Assembly: GCA_949710005.1 (NCBI GenBank)
Contig: OX453272.1
Span: forward strand, 24,413,391-24,477,390
Source of the DNA: Ricordea florida
Lineage: Eukaryota > Cnidaria > Anthozoa > Corallimorpharia > Ricordeidae
Length of the DNA stretch: 64,000 nt
Reading direction: 5' to 3'
Shown here: positions 33,761 through 43,726 of the stretch, piece after piece
Layout: each line of letters begins with the position of its first letter
How positions within the stretch are numbered: the first letter of the stretch is position 1
Made by a program: the position numbers and the translations under genes
Notes under the pieces: model-generated
What the model was told of the DNA's origin: nothing
Database searches by the model: none
The model's input: the letters and a program-made list of their open reading frames with translations, nothing else

Positions 33761-35040
33761 CAAGAACAACGAGAACCTGTTCTTGCGTAACAGGTTTGAT
33801 TTCGATGGTCTGTATCGAGTTCCCGTACTCTTGTTAGATCTTCACGCTCAACTGCCGAACCTCCTATTCCTTCTGCTAACGTACAAAATGCTCTACTAGT
33901 ACTTCCGCAACTTGATTTTGGTCTTTCGTCACATTTCCATTCACAGTTAAATGAATATCTTCTCTTTCTGTGCAGCCCTTTGTACTTAAGAAAGGTTTGA
34001 AAGTCCTGAAAAACGCCTTTGGGTTGTTTTTCAAGTTCTCTGTCTTTTTCCTCCAATATTCCTTAATCACTGTCCTTCTCTGTTTGGTTGCCTCGTTCCC
34101 AGACTTTCGTCTGAACTCCCAGTTTTCCGGTGTCTTGTTTCTTAAAGACCTTGCCCTGGCCTTTCCTTTGGCCCTGATTGCTTTTTTCCATTCGGATATC
34201 ATGAATGGAACGTCCTTATCGCGCACTCTCATTCTCATCACAGGTGCCACTTCATCCAGTATGTCATTAATTAGCATTTTACAGACATGTACTTGATCGT
34301 TAACTTCGTCAAACAATTGCCCTATATGCCAAGGTGACGAGGACAAAAGCTGCTTGTAAACATCAGAGTCAAAGTTCTTGTAACTTCTAAAAGTGATAAA
34401 TTTAGGTTTGTTTGGATTGATTTGCTGCTTTAGGACTCTATAAATGAGGGCGTGATCACTTAGGCAGGGATATTAATGGCCTTTACACCGAAAAACTTCA
34501 GGTCTGTTGCTGAGTAACACGTCAACAAGACTCTTTGTTATTGTTGTTCCGCGCTTTTCAATCCTTGTTGGCTTAGTAGTTAGGCACTGAAAACCTTGTT
34601 CGACTTCTAAATCCAGTAGTAATTTGCCCTCAGGTTTGTCAGGCCGCATTCTTTCCAGATTCAGTTCGCCAATAGCCACGACAAAGTTGCTTTGTAAACT
34701 TGTCCAATTGCAGACTTAACTGAGTTCATTTTCAAGTAACAATCGGTATTCACCGTATAAAGCCCTCGGGCGACGATAAACACTGATAATTGCCATATTG
34801 CCATTTCTATCTTAACCTCAAAAACGATGATTTCCAATGTCTTGAAATTCTTGTCGAGCTTTAGCCGTTTCTTACTGTGTGATGTTAATATTACAGCCAT
34901 AATTCCACTACCGCCTTTCTTCCTGAGCTGAGCATTCGGATAGCTTGCATCAATCTTTGTTTCGCTGATAAACATTATATGAGTGCGAATTGTCTTGATA
35001 GTACGCCTGAGTTCTTCAAATTTGTTTTGAATGTTGTTAA
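33761..35040 (-). pseudogene. CR1-type LINE endonuclease and linker
   Basis: The endonuclease is in fragments: MFISETKIDASYPNAQL and KGGSGIMAVI (34975 onward) and LLLDLEVEQGFQCLTTKPTR with KSLVDVLLSNRPEVF (34679-34473). The linker (34346-33876) is basic and helical, with DKDVPFMISEWKKAIRAKGK and NNPKAFFRTFKPFLSTK, as is typical between endonuclease and RT in this group. The fragments lie in different frames. Confidence 0.8.
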
Positions 35041-35065
35041 TGTTCAGGTGGGCAATTAAAAGATC

Positions 35066-35761
35066 TCAACCGTGATATCTCCTTACAAGTTCTAGCTGAG
35101 CATTATCCACAATGATTTCCTCGTCGTCAGACAGCAGCTGTTCGGCAATATTGTCTTGTACTAATCTCTCTTGACCACTTTCCGGTGGATTGGTTTCCAT
35201 TATACTGGATAATGCCTCTCCTTCCGAGTCTACTACAAAGAAAGAATCACTTAATGGCGGAAGAGCACAAGCGGGACAGCACCATTCAATGTCAGGCCTT
35301 TCTAGATAGTATTGAAAGACAGAAGGAGACTTTGGTAGGCATTGGTGTGCGACCATTTGTTATAGGTGATACACAAGATGGCGTCCTTGTTGTTTCTTAC
35401 TGCTTTTGACATTCCGTGCAAAGATATTTCGGTGAAGTTTTCGTCCCTTTAGGTCCAGGAGTAGTCGCTATATCGCCACAAGTACAAGCAAGTGTCTCTC
35501 CAACTTAAAGCTGCTTATCCCTTTGGCCGTGTATTGCAGTCCACATGACAGAAAACATTTGCCACGATGTTTAAATTTGCAATTTGGATAAACAGACGAG
35601 TTGCAGGCTAACCCGCGCACGAAGGGCAGTGTCGAGCCCTTCAACAGGGCGGTAAGAACTTCCTCCTTCCTTATGAGGGCATTGTCTTGAAAAGCAGGTA
35701 GAACAGTAGCTAAAATTAGTAGAAGTTTCAGCGAGCATGCTATGGTACGTCCGACCGCCAT
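35066..35761 (-). pseudogene. CR1-type LINE N-terminus: signal-peptide-like leader, 2A-like motif, PHD-like finger
   Basis: Met at 35761 opens MAVGRTIACSLKLLLILATV, a hydrophobic leader that resembles a signal peptide. A Cys-rich part follows (YPNCKFKHRGKCFLSCGL). In another frame at 35477-35451 lies CGDIATTPGP, a near match to the 2A ribosome-skipping consensus (D-x-E/V-x-N-P-G-P) with Thr in place of Asn. Further on, ERPDIEWCCPACALPPL (about 35280) is the end of a PHD-like zinc finger. Frameshifts separate the parts. Signal plus 2A N-termini are known in some CR1-type LINEs of sea urchins and other invertebrates. Confidence 0.72.
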
Positions 35762-35765
35762 GACA

Positions 35766-36144
35766 CCTCACACCTTTATGAACTGGAATGACTCAATATT
35801 GCTTCATGCAATTGCTGCCATCCATTGTTCCCATTGTGTAATGGCTCAGCATACACTTTGTCTACAATTTGTCCTAAAATGGGTTCAAACCTCCTGTCTA
35901 GAAGTGTTACTTTTGATAAAATTTAATAGCTTGTTTCTTTTCGTTGATTCAGCATAGCCACTTTTTTTGTAACTCTTCTTTCTTAGTTCTTACCCTTTTT
36001 GTCACATCAAGCCTGCTTTGATAATCTCACAGTTTCCAGGTGCAGTTTGTGTTTTTCCCTAGGGAACCACCCTCTGTGGACTTGTTAGCATCATTTACAT
36101 TACCAAAATGGGAAAAATAAGATGCGGTATTAGAAAGCTCACCA
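35766..36144. other. Spacer
   Basis: Nothing recognised; AT-rich. Confidence 0.4.
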
Positions 36145-36847
36145 CTAAATGCAGCTGCCTATTTCATGTCTGCAAGAACTAACCCAAAACTTTAAAACAC
36201 AGTCATTGTTGTGGAAAGAGTAATTCTGTTTCTCGGCATAAGCAATATCAGATACTAGTTTAAGTGCATACCTGGTCATAGCAAGATGACTCTCAGAGCA
36301 GTTTGCACCAGCAATGAGAAAATTCTCACTTTCAGATGTAGTGCGCTCGCCTACAGTTAAGAAAGACATGAGCCACGCAGTTGCCTTGTCATCGTTTCCA
36401 AGCAACTCTAAAATGGTAGGGCTCATCATTAAAGTGCCAAAGAAATGACTCTTCTTCCAGCTGCTGATCAATGTGGATATACATTTTAGCAAGTTCTAGC
36501 AAATACTCTTCTAGCTCCCTATATACACCTTGAACTTTCTCATCCTCATCTAAATCACTACAGAAATCTTCCTCTACGTCACTAACATTACCTATGTCGA
36601 CTAATTTTACAAATTGCATCAACCTGTCATAAGGAAGGAACCTCGGCAAAGATACCCCTGACATAGACTTCAAGGATACATTTCTGTGTGATTTTTGGGG
36701 TTTCATTGTTAAGTTTGAAAAGAAAAGCTCTTTGCTGAGCAGACCTTTGCCGTGCAAAGCCTTTACACCACGGACCTGGTTTGTTAAACTGTTTTTAATA
36801 TCTTTAATAAGCTTCTTAGAAACCTTTGGAGCAACCTTTATCGTCAT
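36145..36847 (-). pseudogene. Fragment of a multicopy cnidarian gene family of unknown function
   Basis: Frame one (36847-36389) reads VSKKLIKDIKNSLTNQVRG, LPYDRLMQFVKLVDIGNV and an acidic DLDEDEKVQGVYRELEEY. After a frameshift at about 36420, frame two (to 36145) has ATAWLMSFLTVGERTTSESE and FLIAGANCSESHL. I recall this arrangement (WLxSFLxVG followed by NFLxxGANC) from repeated coral and anemone proteins, probably derived from a transposon, but cannot name a domain. A short internal segment just before ATAWL appears to be lost. Pseudogene as read. Confidence 0.5.
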
Positions 36848-36974
36848 TTTACTAGGTGAACATAATTGGGGTTTGAGTCATTCACTAAGGTTAGCCACTT
36901 TCCATCCAGGGCTGGACTTTTATCTGCACTGTCTCATACATACACGCACACACACACACATACATATATACTTT
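36848..36974. other. Spacer with a CA microsatellite
   Basis: (CA)n with CATA words at about 36938-36968. It may be the 3' simple-repeat tail of the LINE that begins at 36975. Confidence 0.5.
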
Positions 36975-37624
36975 TAGTTGAGGCAGGTTGGTTTGAGACA
37001 ACCTAAAGGCTCGTGGGGACCTGCCAGAAACTTAATTAGAAACTATTTATAATAAAAACTTTGTACTTAATTTACAAAATAAACAAAAAATTTAAAAATA
37101 CAGAGAGTCCATTTGTTTTGATGTTATCTGAAAGGCTTCTTCTTCAAATTGAATTTGTTCCAGTCTCCTTGAGGCCTGTCTGAATTTTTGTTTAAAAAGC
37201 TGCAGGGACGAACCAGGTATTAAATTCTATGGGTCCTCTGTACCTTAGACTATTTCTGCCAAGGTTACTATTGTACCGTACATGCGAAAACTCATTAATA
37301 CGCCTTAAGTTATTATTTATTGTCGGTGTTTCCTTTTTCGAATAGGGCTGTGAGTTGATCAGGTTAACCGTTGTGGAAAACCTAATACATCATAGAAGTG
37401 AGCCTACGCTTATAAATATAGCCTAAATGTTTCCATTTAACAAGGTCGAATACGTCAGAGTCAGGAGTTTCGTTGGGCAGTTTATGGATTAGTTTGGCAG
37501 CCTTTAAGTATAAATGTTCCAATACTTTAAAGGTAGATGGTGAGCAGGATCCCCAAATAGCGATGCAATAAGTGATGCTTGGGACAATCCCTTTTAAATA
37601 CATTTCTTCTAGTACACTTGAGGG

Positions 37625-38029
37625 TGTGATGCTCGTCACGCTTGTCACGCCGCGCTTCCATTTTTAATTGTCATTTGATTCATCTACTGATTGTAATTTT
37701 AGACGCCCTAGGAATTTTCCTATCACACGTAATCACTTTTCACAATTGCACAATTCGACAGTGACACTACGCCCAGTACAGCTTTTCTTTTTCGTTCTAT
37801 AACAATCTCTGATTGTGAACACTTGCATGCCCGGAGCGGAACAGCGTAAGTTTTCTTGTTTATCTCTTGTAAGTTTTCTTGCCTGTTCTCATTTCACTTC
37901 ATTTGTATCAATAGTTTTCTACCTCGTGCCAAGAGGGCGAATTTTAAATAAGTCAAGTTGAGAATCTGGCATGCATTGGTTTAAACGGCGTTACCTGGCT
38001 CACCGCACTCGGGGTTTGTGAACGCGACA
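37625..38029 (+). repeat. Solo LTR of the BEL/Pao family
   Basis: It begins TGTGATGCTCGTCACGCTTG and ends AACGCGACA. It is the reverse complement of the LTRs at 14780 and 21795. A perfect 5-bp duplication GAGGG lies at 37620-37624 and 38030-38034. No internal sequence is present, so this is a solo LTR left by LTR-LTR recombination. It defines the true LTR ends of the family. Confidence 0.93.
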
Positions 38030-38040
38030 GAGGGTACGCC

Positions 38041-39500
38041 TTAAAACTTTTTTAGAAATTTTAGCCTTCCTCCAAACTTAATGTGCAGTGCTTTTACTTG
38101 TAGATTCCAGTTCAGTTTATAGTCAGTTTTAACACCCAAGCAAGTGGATTTAGTGTTGAAATGTAAGAATGTCCGAACATTAGAGGCCTCATTGGACCAA
38201 CAAAAGCATGGCTGGAGATCAACATTGCCACGGTCTTGCCAGTGTGGACAGTGAGATGACTCGTACAGCGCCACATTTTGAAGTCGCTTAAGATTAGGTT
38301 TAACGCATCAACAATTTCTTCTACTTCTTCCCTAATATAATAGATAGTAGTGTCGTCTGCGAACATATGAGTACATCCAGTTTCGGAAGAAGTTGGTAAG
38401 TCATTGACATATATTGCAAACAGTCTGGGTGCCATTAAGGAACCTCGGGGAACACCGATGTCAATTTGCCGTAGTATTGATCTTGTGCCGTTTACAGACT
38501 TACAATCCACTCTTGGAATAAACCAGACACAGCTACATCTGACAATTTAGTTTTTAAGATGCAATGGGCAACTGTGTCGAATGCCTTCTTAAAGTCGACA
38601 AATAGAAATGCAACTTTGTAGCCAACGTCGATTGCCTTTTTCCATGTTTCAGTTAAGTACAAAAGTAGTGATTCGGTGGAGACACCTTTCTTGAAACCCC
38701 ATTGATTTGGGTGTATAAGTTCATTTTGCAATGATGATGTAAGGAATCTCAGACAACGCTCTCCAATATTTTGCTGTTCAGAGTGAGCATTGTTAGTGGT
38801 ATATAATTGGCGCAATCTGACTTGATCCCCTTCTTAAATACTGGAACTACCTCTCCAGTTTTCCAATTACTGTGGAAAATGCCAAGAGCGACTCAGCAGC
38901 CTCGGCCAATTCACGCGACGTTATTTTATCAGGACCACCTGTTTTTTTTTGCATGATGTGAGTTAAATTAGGGGTACCAGACACAGGGCTAATAATTGCT
39001 GGTGGCTTGTTAATTGAAAAACCAGCATCACGATGAAACTTTTCAGCGAGCCTTATTCCAATATTTGCAAAGTAATTATCCATTTCCTCAGCCTTGTCGG
39101 AGTCGTTCGTCAGGATAGTACCATCGCTATCTTGCACAGGAGGTATTGGTTTTCTCCCGCTTTTACCTTGAGCCTTCCTTACAACCTGCCAAAATTTTTT
39201 GCTGTTCTCAGATTTCGTAAATTGCTCTCTCCAATAAGTAAGTTCAGCGTCACGTATTAATTTTTTGACACGATTCCGAGTGGCCTTGTACAGGCTCGAA
39301 GTGTGTGTATCTTTTTTAGCCTTGTAGAGCCTTAGGAGACAATAGCGTTTGTTTTGTTCTTTTTTTATTTCATTGGTTATCCATGGGAGTTTATTTTTCC
39401 TCGTCCTCACTTGCCTGGTTGGGATATGGTCAGATGCTATTTCCTGATAAAGGTGTTGCCATGCCCAGACCTGGTCATCAATATCGTCGAAACTCTCACA
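38041..39500 (-). pseudogene. LINE reverse transcriptase and upstream linker
   Basis: The frames 39410-38847, 38815-38492, 38510-38112 and 38274-38041 follow each other as one broken ORF. RT palm motifs are LFVDFKKAFDTVAH, IGVPRGSLMAPRLFAIYVND (a variant of the usual GVPQGSxLGPxLFxxYxND) and FADDTTIYY. It ends at a stop near 38058. The rest continues beyond the LTR at 37619-37382. Confidence 0.8.
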
Positions 39501-39550
39501 TACACTGCCAGGGGTGCTTTCGATGTCGTTTCTAAATTTCTGCTAGTTAT

Positions 39551-40587
39551 GGATCATGGATATCGTTGCATGTATCTATGGTTTCCTTTATCCTCCTTTT
39601 ATACGACTTTTTGGCGCTAGGAACCTCATATTTCTCTGAATCGCCTTTCCGTAATACAAGTTAGATGCCTCTTTCTGCTCAGTAACTTTCATTGCAGTAA
39701 CTTTACCACCACTATCTGCCTGCTCAGTCTCACCTGACTCCATGATATCTTTCTCTTAAGATACATGTTAAAATATTCTAACCTTTTAGACCCGCCATTA
39801 ATAGAACTAGAAATCGGAGGAGCAGCTACCAATCGAGAGTGCAAATAAATAAATAACTAACTAAATAAATAACATAACATAACGAAAATTAATACAACGT
39901 CACTTTCTTCCTATTTTCCAAAGTGTACATAGCACTCTTGGCATGATGGGCAACCTTTAATTTCACAAGCAATGACGTAGATGTACTGTAGATGTAGATA
40001 GGTTAACAAACTAACCTATAACCACCTTTTCTCTCAGCAACGTTTGTCTCTGTCTTTCAGCATTATAAATTGATGAGCTGCCAATATACTCTTCTCTAAT
40101 CTCCCTCCGTCTAGCTGCCAGATCTCCAATGGGTGAATTTGTCCCTTGATGCTGCCTTAGGACTTCTTACACATTTTCTGCCTTTCCGACCCATTGTTCA
40201 CTCAGTTGCATTACCGCTCATAAAATATGCCACAGATGCAGTTACTTAAAATGGCCTTGAACCATGAAAGGCACCTGCACATGAATCGCAACACCTCCAA
40301 GCCTTTAGAGTAATAAAATATCACAGAATGGTTTGGGTTAGCAATTAAAATACTGTTGGAATCATCTTCCATGTTTCTAAACATGACGTTTCCTTCCTCG
40401 GGACACTTGCCATGCTTTTTAGCCAGTTCGAAGAAAATTTGTTTGACATGCTGGGTATTTTTAACAACAATCCTCATACAACCTGAAAAAATCAATCAAT
40501 CTTTAGCTAATTGTGTTGATGTCTTGAATATTCATGATTAAACAATAAAGGAACATATGTCTTGAAATGACTAAAAGAAATGTTCAT
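39551..40587. other. Region with two short minus-strand frames, unassigned
   Basis: The minus strand has an exon-like segment at 39740-39590 (MESGETEQADSGGK, then YYGKAIQRNMRFLAPKSR) and a 94-codon frame at 40495-40211 (QHVKQIFFELAKKHGKCP). I recognise neither. They could be exons of the decayed gene at 36145-36847. An AAATAACTAA-type simple repeat is at 39845-39880. Confidence 0.3.
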
Positions 40588-40803
40588 TCCTCGCGAAGCG
40601 AGGCCGAAGGCTGAGCGTAGCGAGGTTACTAATCGTGTCGGTTCCGGTCAGACCACGTGGCTCGCAAGCCCGAGTAAATCGAGCCGAGAGTTTTTTCCTC
40701 GCAAAGCGAGGCCGAAGGCCGAGCGTAGCGAGGTTACTAATCGTGTCGGTTCTGGTCAGACCTCGTGGCTCGCAAGCCCGAGTAAATCGAGCCGAGAGTT
40801 TTT
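40588..40803. repeat. Tandem pair of a 108-bp palindrome-rich module (S1, S2)
   Basis: Each copy starts TCCTCGCGAAGCGAGG (S2 has one change), then GAGCGTAGCGAGGTTACTAA, and ends AAATCGAGCCGAGAGTTTTT. Copies are at 40588-40695 and 40696-40803. The same module precedes unit C (46533, lacking 22 bp) and unit D (48792). It is dense in self-complementary words and seems to be the 5' end of the repeat units. Confidence 0.88.
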
Positions 40804-43688
40804 ATATATGTATATATATATATATCTATATTTTAAAGGTGTCCGTTCGCAGGCCAGGTTACCTGGCAATAGTAGAGTGTTTGAGAACTGTTGAATTTCC
40901 GCCATTGGGAGTTCGGTGATGCCTTTTTGAAAGTAAATTTAATGTAAATTTTGTGGAACCAATTTCACTCGTCTTGGATGTACATCCCAGCATGGTGATC
41001 TCCGAGATATTCAAGAAAGAGTAGCTCGAGATCGTTGCCGAGTAAGTTCGAATACCGTGAAAATCAACACAAGGAAAGCACGACGCAAAGCAGGGATAGA
41101 GAAACAACAGCAGGGAGAATAACAACAGACATCGCAGCCAAGACAACAACTGCTCGCTCCAGAAAAAGGCAAACGAAACAGCAGGGAAAAGGACCAGGAA
41201 TTCAATCAAGTTAGTTTTGAATTTGAATGTGTTATTGATATAAATACAGGACATGAGTGAACGATTACATAACGAAATATATTGGCGTACTACATTTAGC
41301 AAAATGACACCTAGTAAGAACGCCTTCAAGGATTGGAGATGTCTCTGGAAAATAATTCTATTAGTCTAAAAACGGAATCGGAAGACGACCAAGAGATTAC
41401 AAGAGAATGTAAGTAGGTATTTTTCATAATAAAACGATAGCGTTTCCATTTTGAAGTAATTCCCAACACAGAGAGTTGCAGTTGTTATAGCAATCATTTA
41501 TAACGATGTGATCTGATATCATTGCAACAGTGCATTGCAAATAAGTTTTCTTGATCTAGCAGTTATGTTAAACATTTTCAACAGAATATATACCCTGTGT
41601 CACTATAAAGTACTGGTTCTGCAATATTATCAGTGATCAATGCGATCATTTCAAAATAAAGCAAATGTGATTACTGAAATTTTAAGTAGTATTTCTCTTT
41701 GTTATGTATATATATATATGTATTCTCTGATTGAAAGGTTTTAATAACATTGCGTAGAGACAAGAAGTTTCATACCTTTTTCACAATGGGTCAGTTTTAC
41801 CTTAGGGTTCAATGACCCCCCTCCCCCCTCCTTATAATATTGCTATCTAGAACCCCTGCCCTTTTTCCACAAATGAAATGTTAATTCAAGCCTTAATTTG
41901 CAAAGTTAGACATAACATATTAACTTTGTTACTTTCTGCTGTTTACTTTATTTTTATGATGTCAAATATCAATATTTCATAACAACCATAACATGCAATT
42001 AACCTTTTACATTGGAAAAACTTTATAAAGAAGAAAATAAATTTTGTAGTGCCAAAATGTTTATGATCTTTCTCATATATTTATTGCAAGTGTGCTGTAT
42101 GTAGTAACAAGTGTTTCAAGTTTCCTAAATGCCCTATGCTTTCAATAATGATTTTCCACACAAACTTTAGAGACAAATGACTGCACTAGATTCTAAGCCT
42201 TTAAGAAGAAATGGTGTTGTTTGGAGCTGTTTTGATTATTACCAACCTCTGATGGAAAGCCTATTAAGAAGATTTTTGTATTGCTTGTAGTAGTAGAGTA
42301 ACAATACCTTTACCAAGATTAAGACATGCATCCCACCCCATAAGAATATATTATATGTTTAACATAAAAAAATGTAACAATAATAATAATATCAATACCA
42401 GTAATAATAATAGTAATGATAATAATAATGATAATAATATAATTATAGTTCTTCTCGTTACTATATGTCATTGGTTACAGTTCAATACCTCTGGCTGCCA
42501 TGACGTTTTCGATGAAATACCATCCTTATATTAAATCTTTCTTCTGCAGTTTTTTATAATAGAAATTTTCATATATTCAAAATAATATAATCTTCTGTGG
42601 TTGGGTATGGATATTTTGCCTGTTTCTGTAACAGCACAATTAAACTTTCATGTGGTATATACTTTTGACTGATTGATGTTGATTTCACATTATTTTTTTG
42701 CAGGAGTACGCAGTGCAGCAATCTTTTTGAACATATTATTAAGATTTCAACAACTCATTCTTACATGTATTGTTTTTATGATATGACCTGAAAATAGCAC
42801 AACCACAAACTATACAGTCGGCACTCACTATTACCAAACCTTTATTCAAAGTTTTTGTAGAATCCAATTGTTTTACCCCCAATTTTTTTTATGTAATGAC
42901 ATTGTATCTCACACTTCTGTTGATATGGCATCTCCTTTGAGGGAAGAGGAATTTTTCTATCTACCACTGGGGGTACCATTGCAACCGAAAAGAGTACACA
43001 AATTAAAACATGCACTATTCATAACGCTCTCAATTGTGGTTACCCGGGAATGAAATAATGACTGCAGTAGACAATAAAATATCTAATAAGAAGATTCTTC
43101 TTACAATGAATCTCATGCAATTATAACCAAAAAACATAAACAAAAAATAATTGGAGCATTCAACTCATCCTCAGTGTAAGAACATATTGTGTTTAAAAGT
43201 GATGTACAACAAAGAAGACAAAGCAGTAGAGACTAAGAAAATAAAACTAAAGAAAAAAAACAGGTTTTTACACTGTGGTAAACACAAGCATTCATATTAA
43301 CTCTTCAAGATTTCACCTGCAAATGATTTACAATCATTTTCAATTTGTGTTAGTGAATGTTATTGTGATACTTCATCGACTCTGTATTCCCTGTCAAGAT
43401 AATAAATAATTTTACTTCTATTCCCTCTGGTGCAATCTCAGTGGCAGTGAAAGAGCCAAATGAAGGTCCATTTTTAAGCACTGTGTTGAGCGGTATACTG
43501 ATCATGTAATTTGCAACAGGTGTCACTAATTGTGTACCAAACACAGCATAAGAAATAAAATAATGGGGATTACGCTGATATAAAAAATAAAATATAAAAT
43601 ATAAAAAAAATAAAAAATGAAATATAAAAGTATTGTGACGTCTTCAAAACTAGCTTCGCGAGGTTTTTGCGGGAGTCGTATTTCTAGT
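40588..43688 (+). mobile_element. Repeat unit A, Helitron-like non-autonomous element
   Basis: It runs from the S modules through a (TA)n tract, the block AAGGTGTCCGTTCGCAGGCC and a ~2.7 kb AT-rich body to the terminus GCGGGAGTCGTATTTCTAGT. The 3' end CTAGT fits the CTRRT end of Helitrons, and the start TC fits the 5' end. There are no terminal inverted repeats. It includes a short ATG frame MSLENNSISLKTESEDDQ at 41339 followed by a splice-donor-like TGTAAGTAGG. The Helitron label is an inference, strengthened by the Rep fragment in unit D. Confidence 0.55.
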
Positions 43689-43695
43689 ATATATG

Positions 43696-43726
<31 letters not shown>

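Larger units (their letters stand above)
32116..35765 (-). mobile_element. CR1-type LINE, near full length but decayed
   Basis: Minus-strand order: N-terminal leader, 2A-like motif and PHD-like finger (35761-35066), endonuclease (about 34980-34470), linker (34346-33870) and reverse transcriptase (33760-32464). The 3' end carries a short ATC/ATG microsatellite (TCATCATCATCATC on the minus strand at 32116-32130) instead of poly-A, as in CR1/L2-type LINEs. There are many frame breaks. No target duplication was found. Confidence 0.82.
36975..39550 (-). mobile_element. Second LINE (CR1/Jockey group), 5' truncated, split by a solo LTR
   Basis: The minus strand encodes a linker (FDDIDDQVWAWQHLYQEI, about 39500; LPWITNEIKKEQNKRYCLL, 39390) and then RT parts: LTHIMQKKTGGPDKITSREL, WGFKKGVSTESLLLYLTETW, LFVDFKKAFDTVAH and MFADDTTIYYI. 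The C-terminal part is PSITYCIAIWGSCSPSTFK and LGYIYKRRLTSMMY. The endonuclease is absent, so the copy is 5' truncated. A stretch of about 400 bp of 3' UTR ends near 36975 in a TATATGTATGTGTG tail. The solo LTR lies between RT and its C-terminal part. Confidence 0.8.

Noticed and set aside
40580..40919. Open frames with repeated ARPKAERSEVTNRV peptides
   Set aside because: They are translations of the duplicated 108-bp palindromic module and the TA tract; the same peptides appear before other units, with indels that break the frame.
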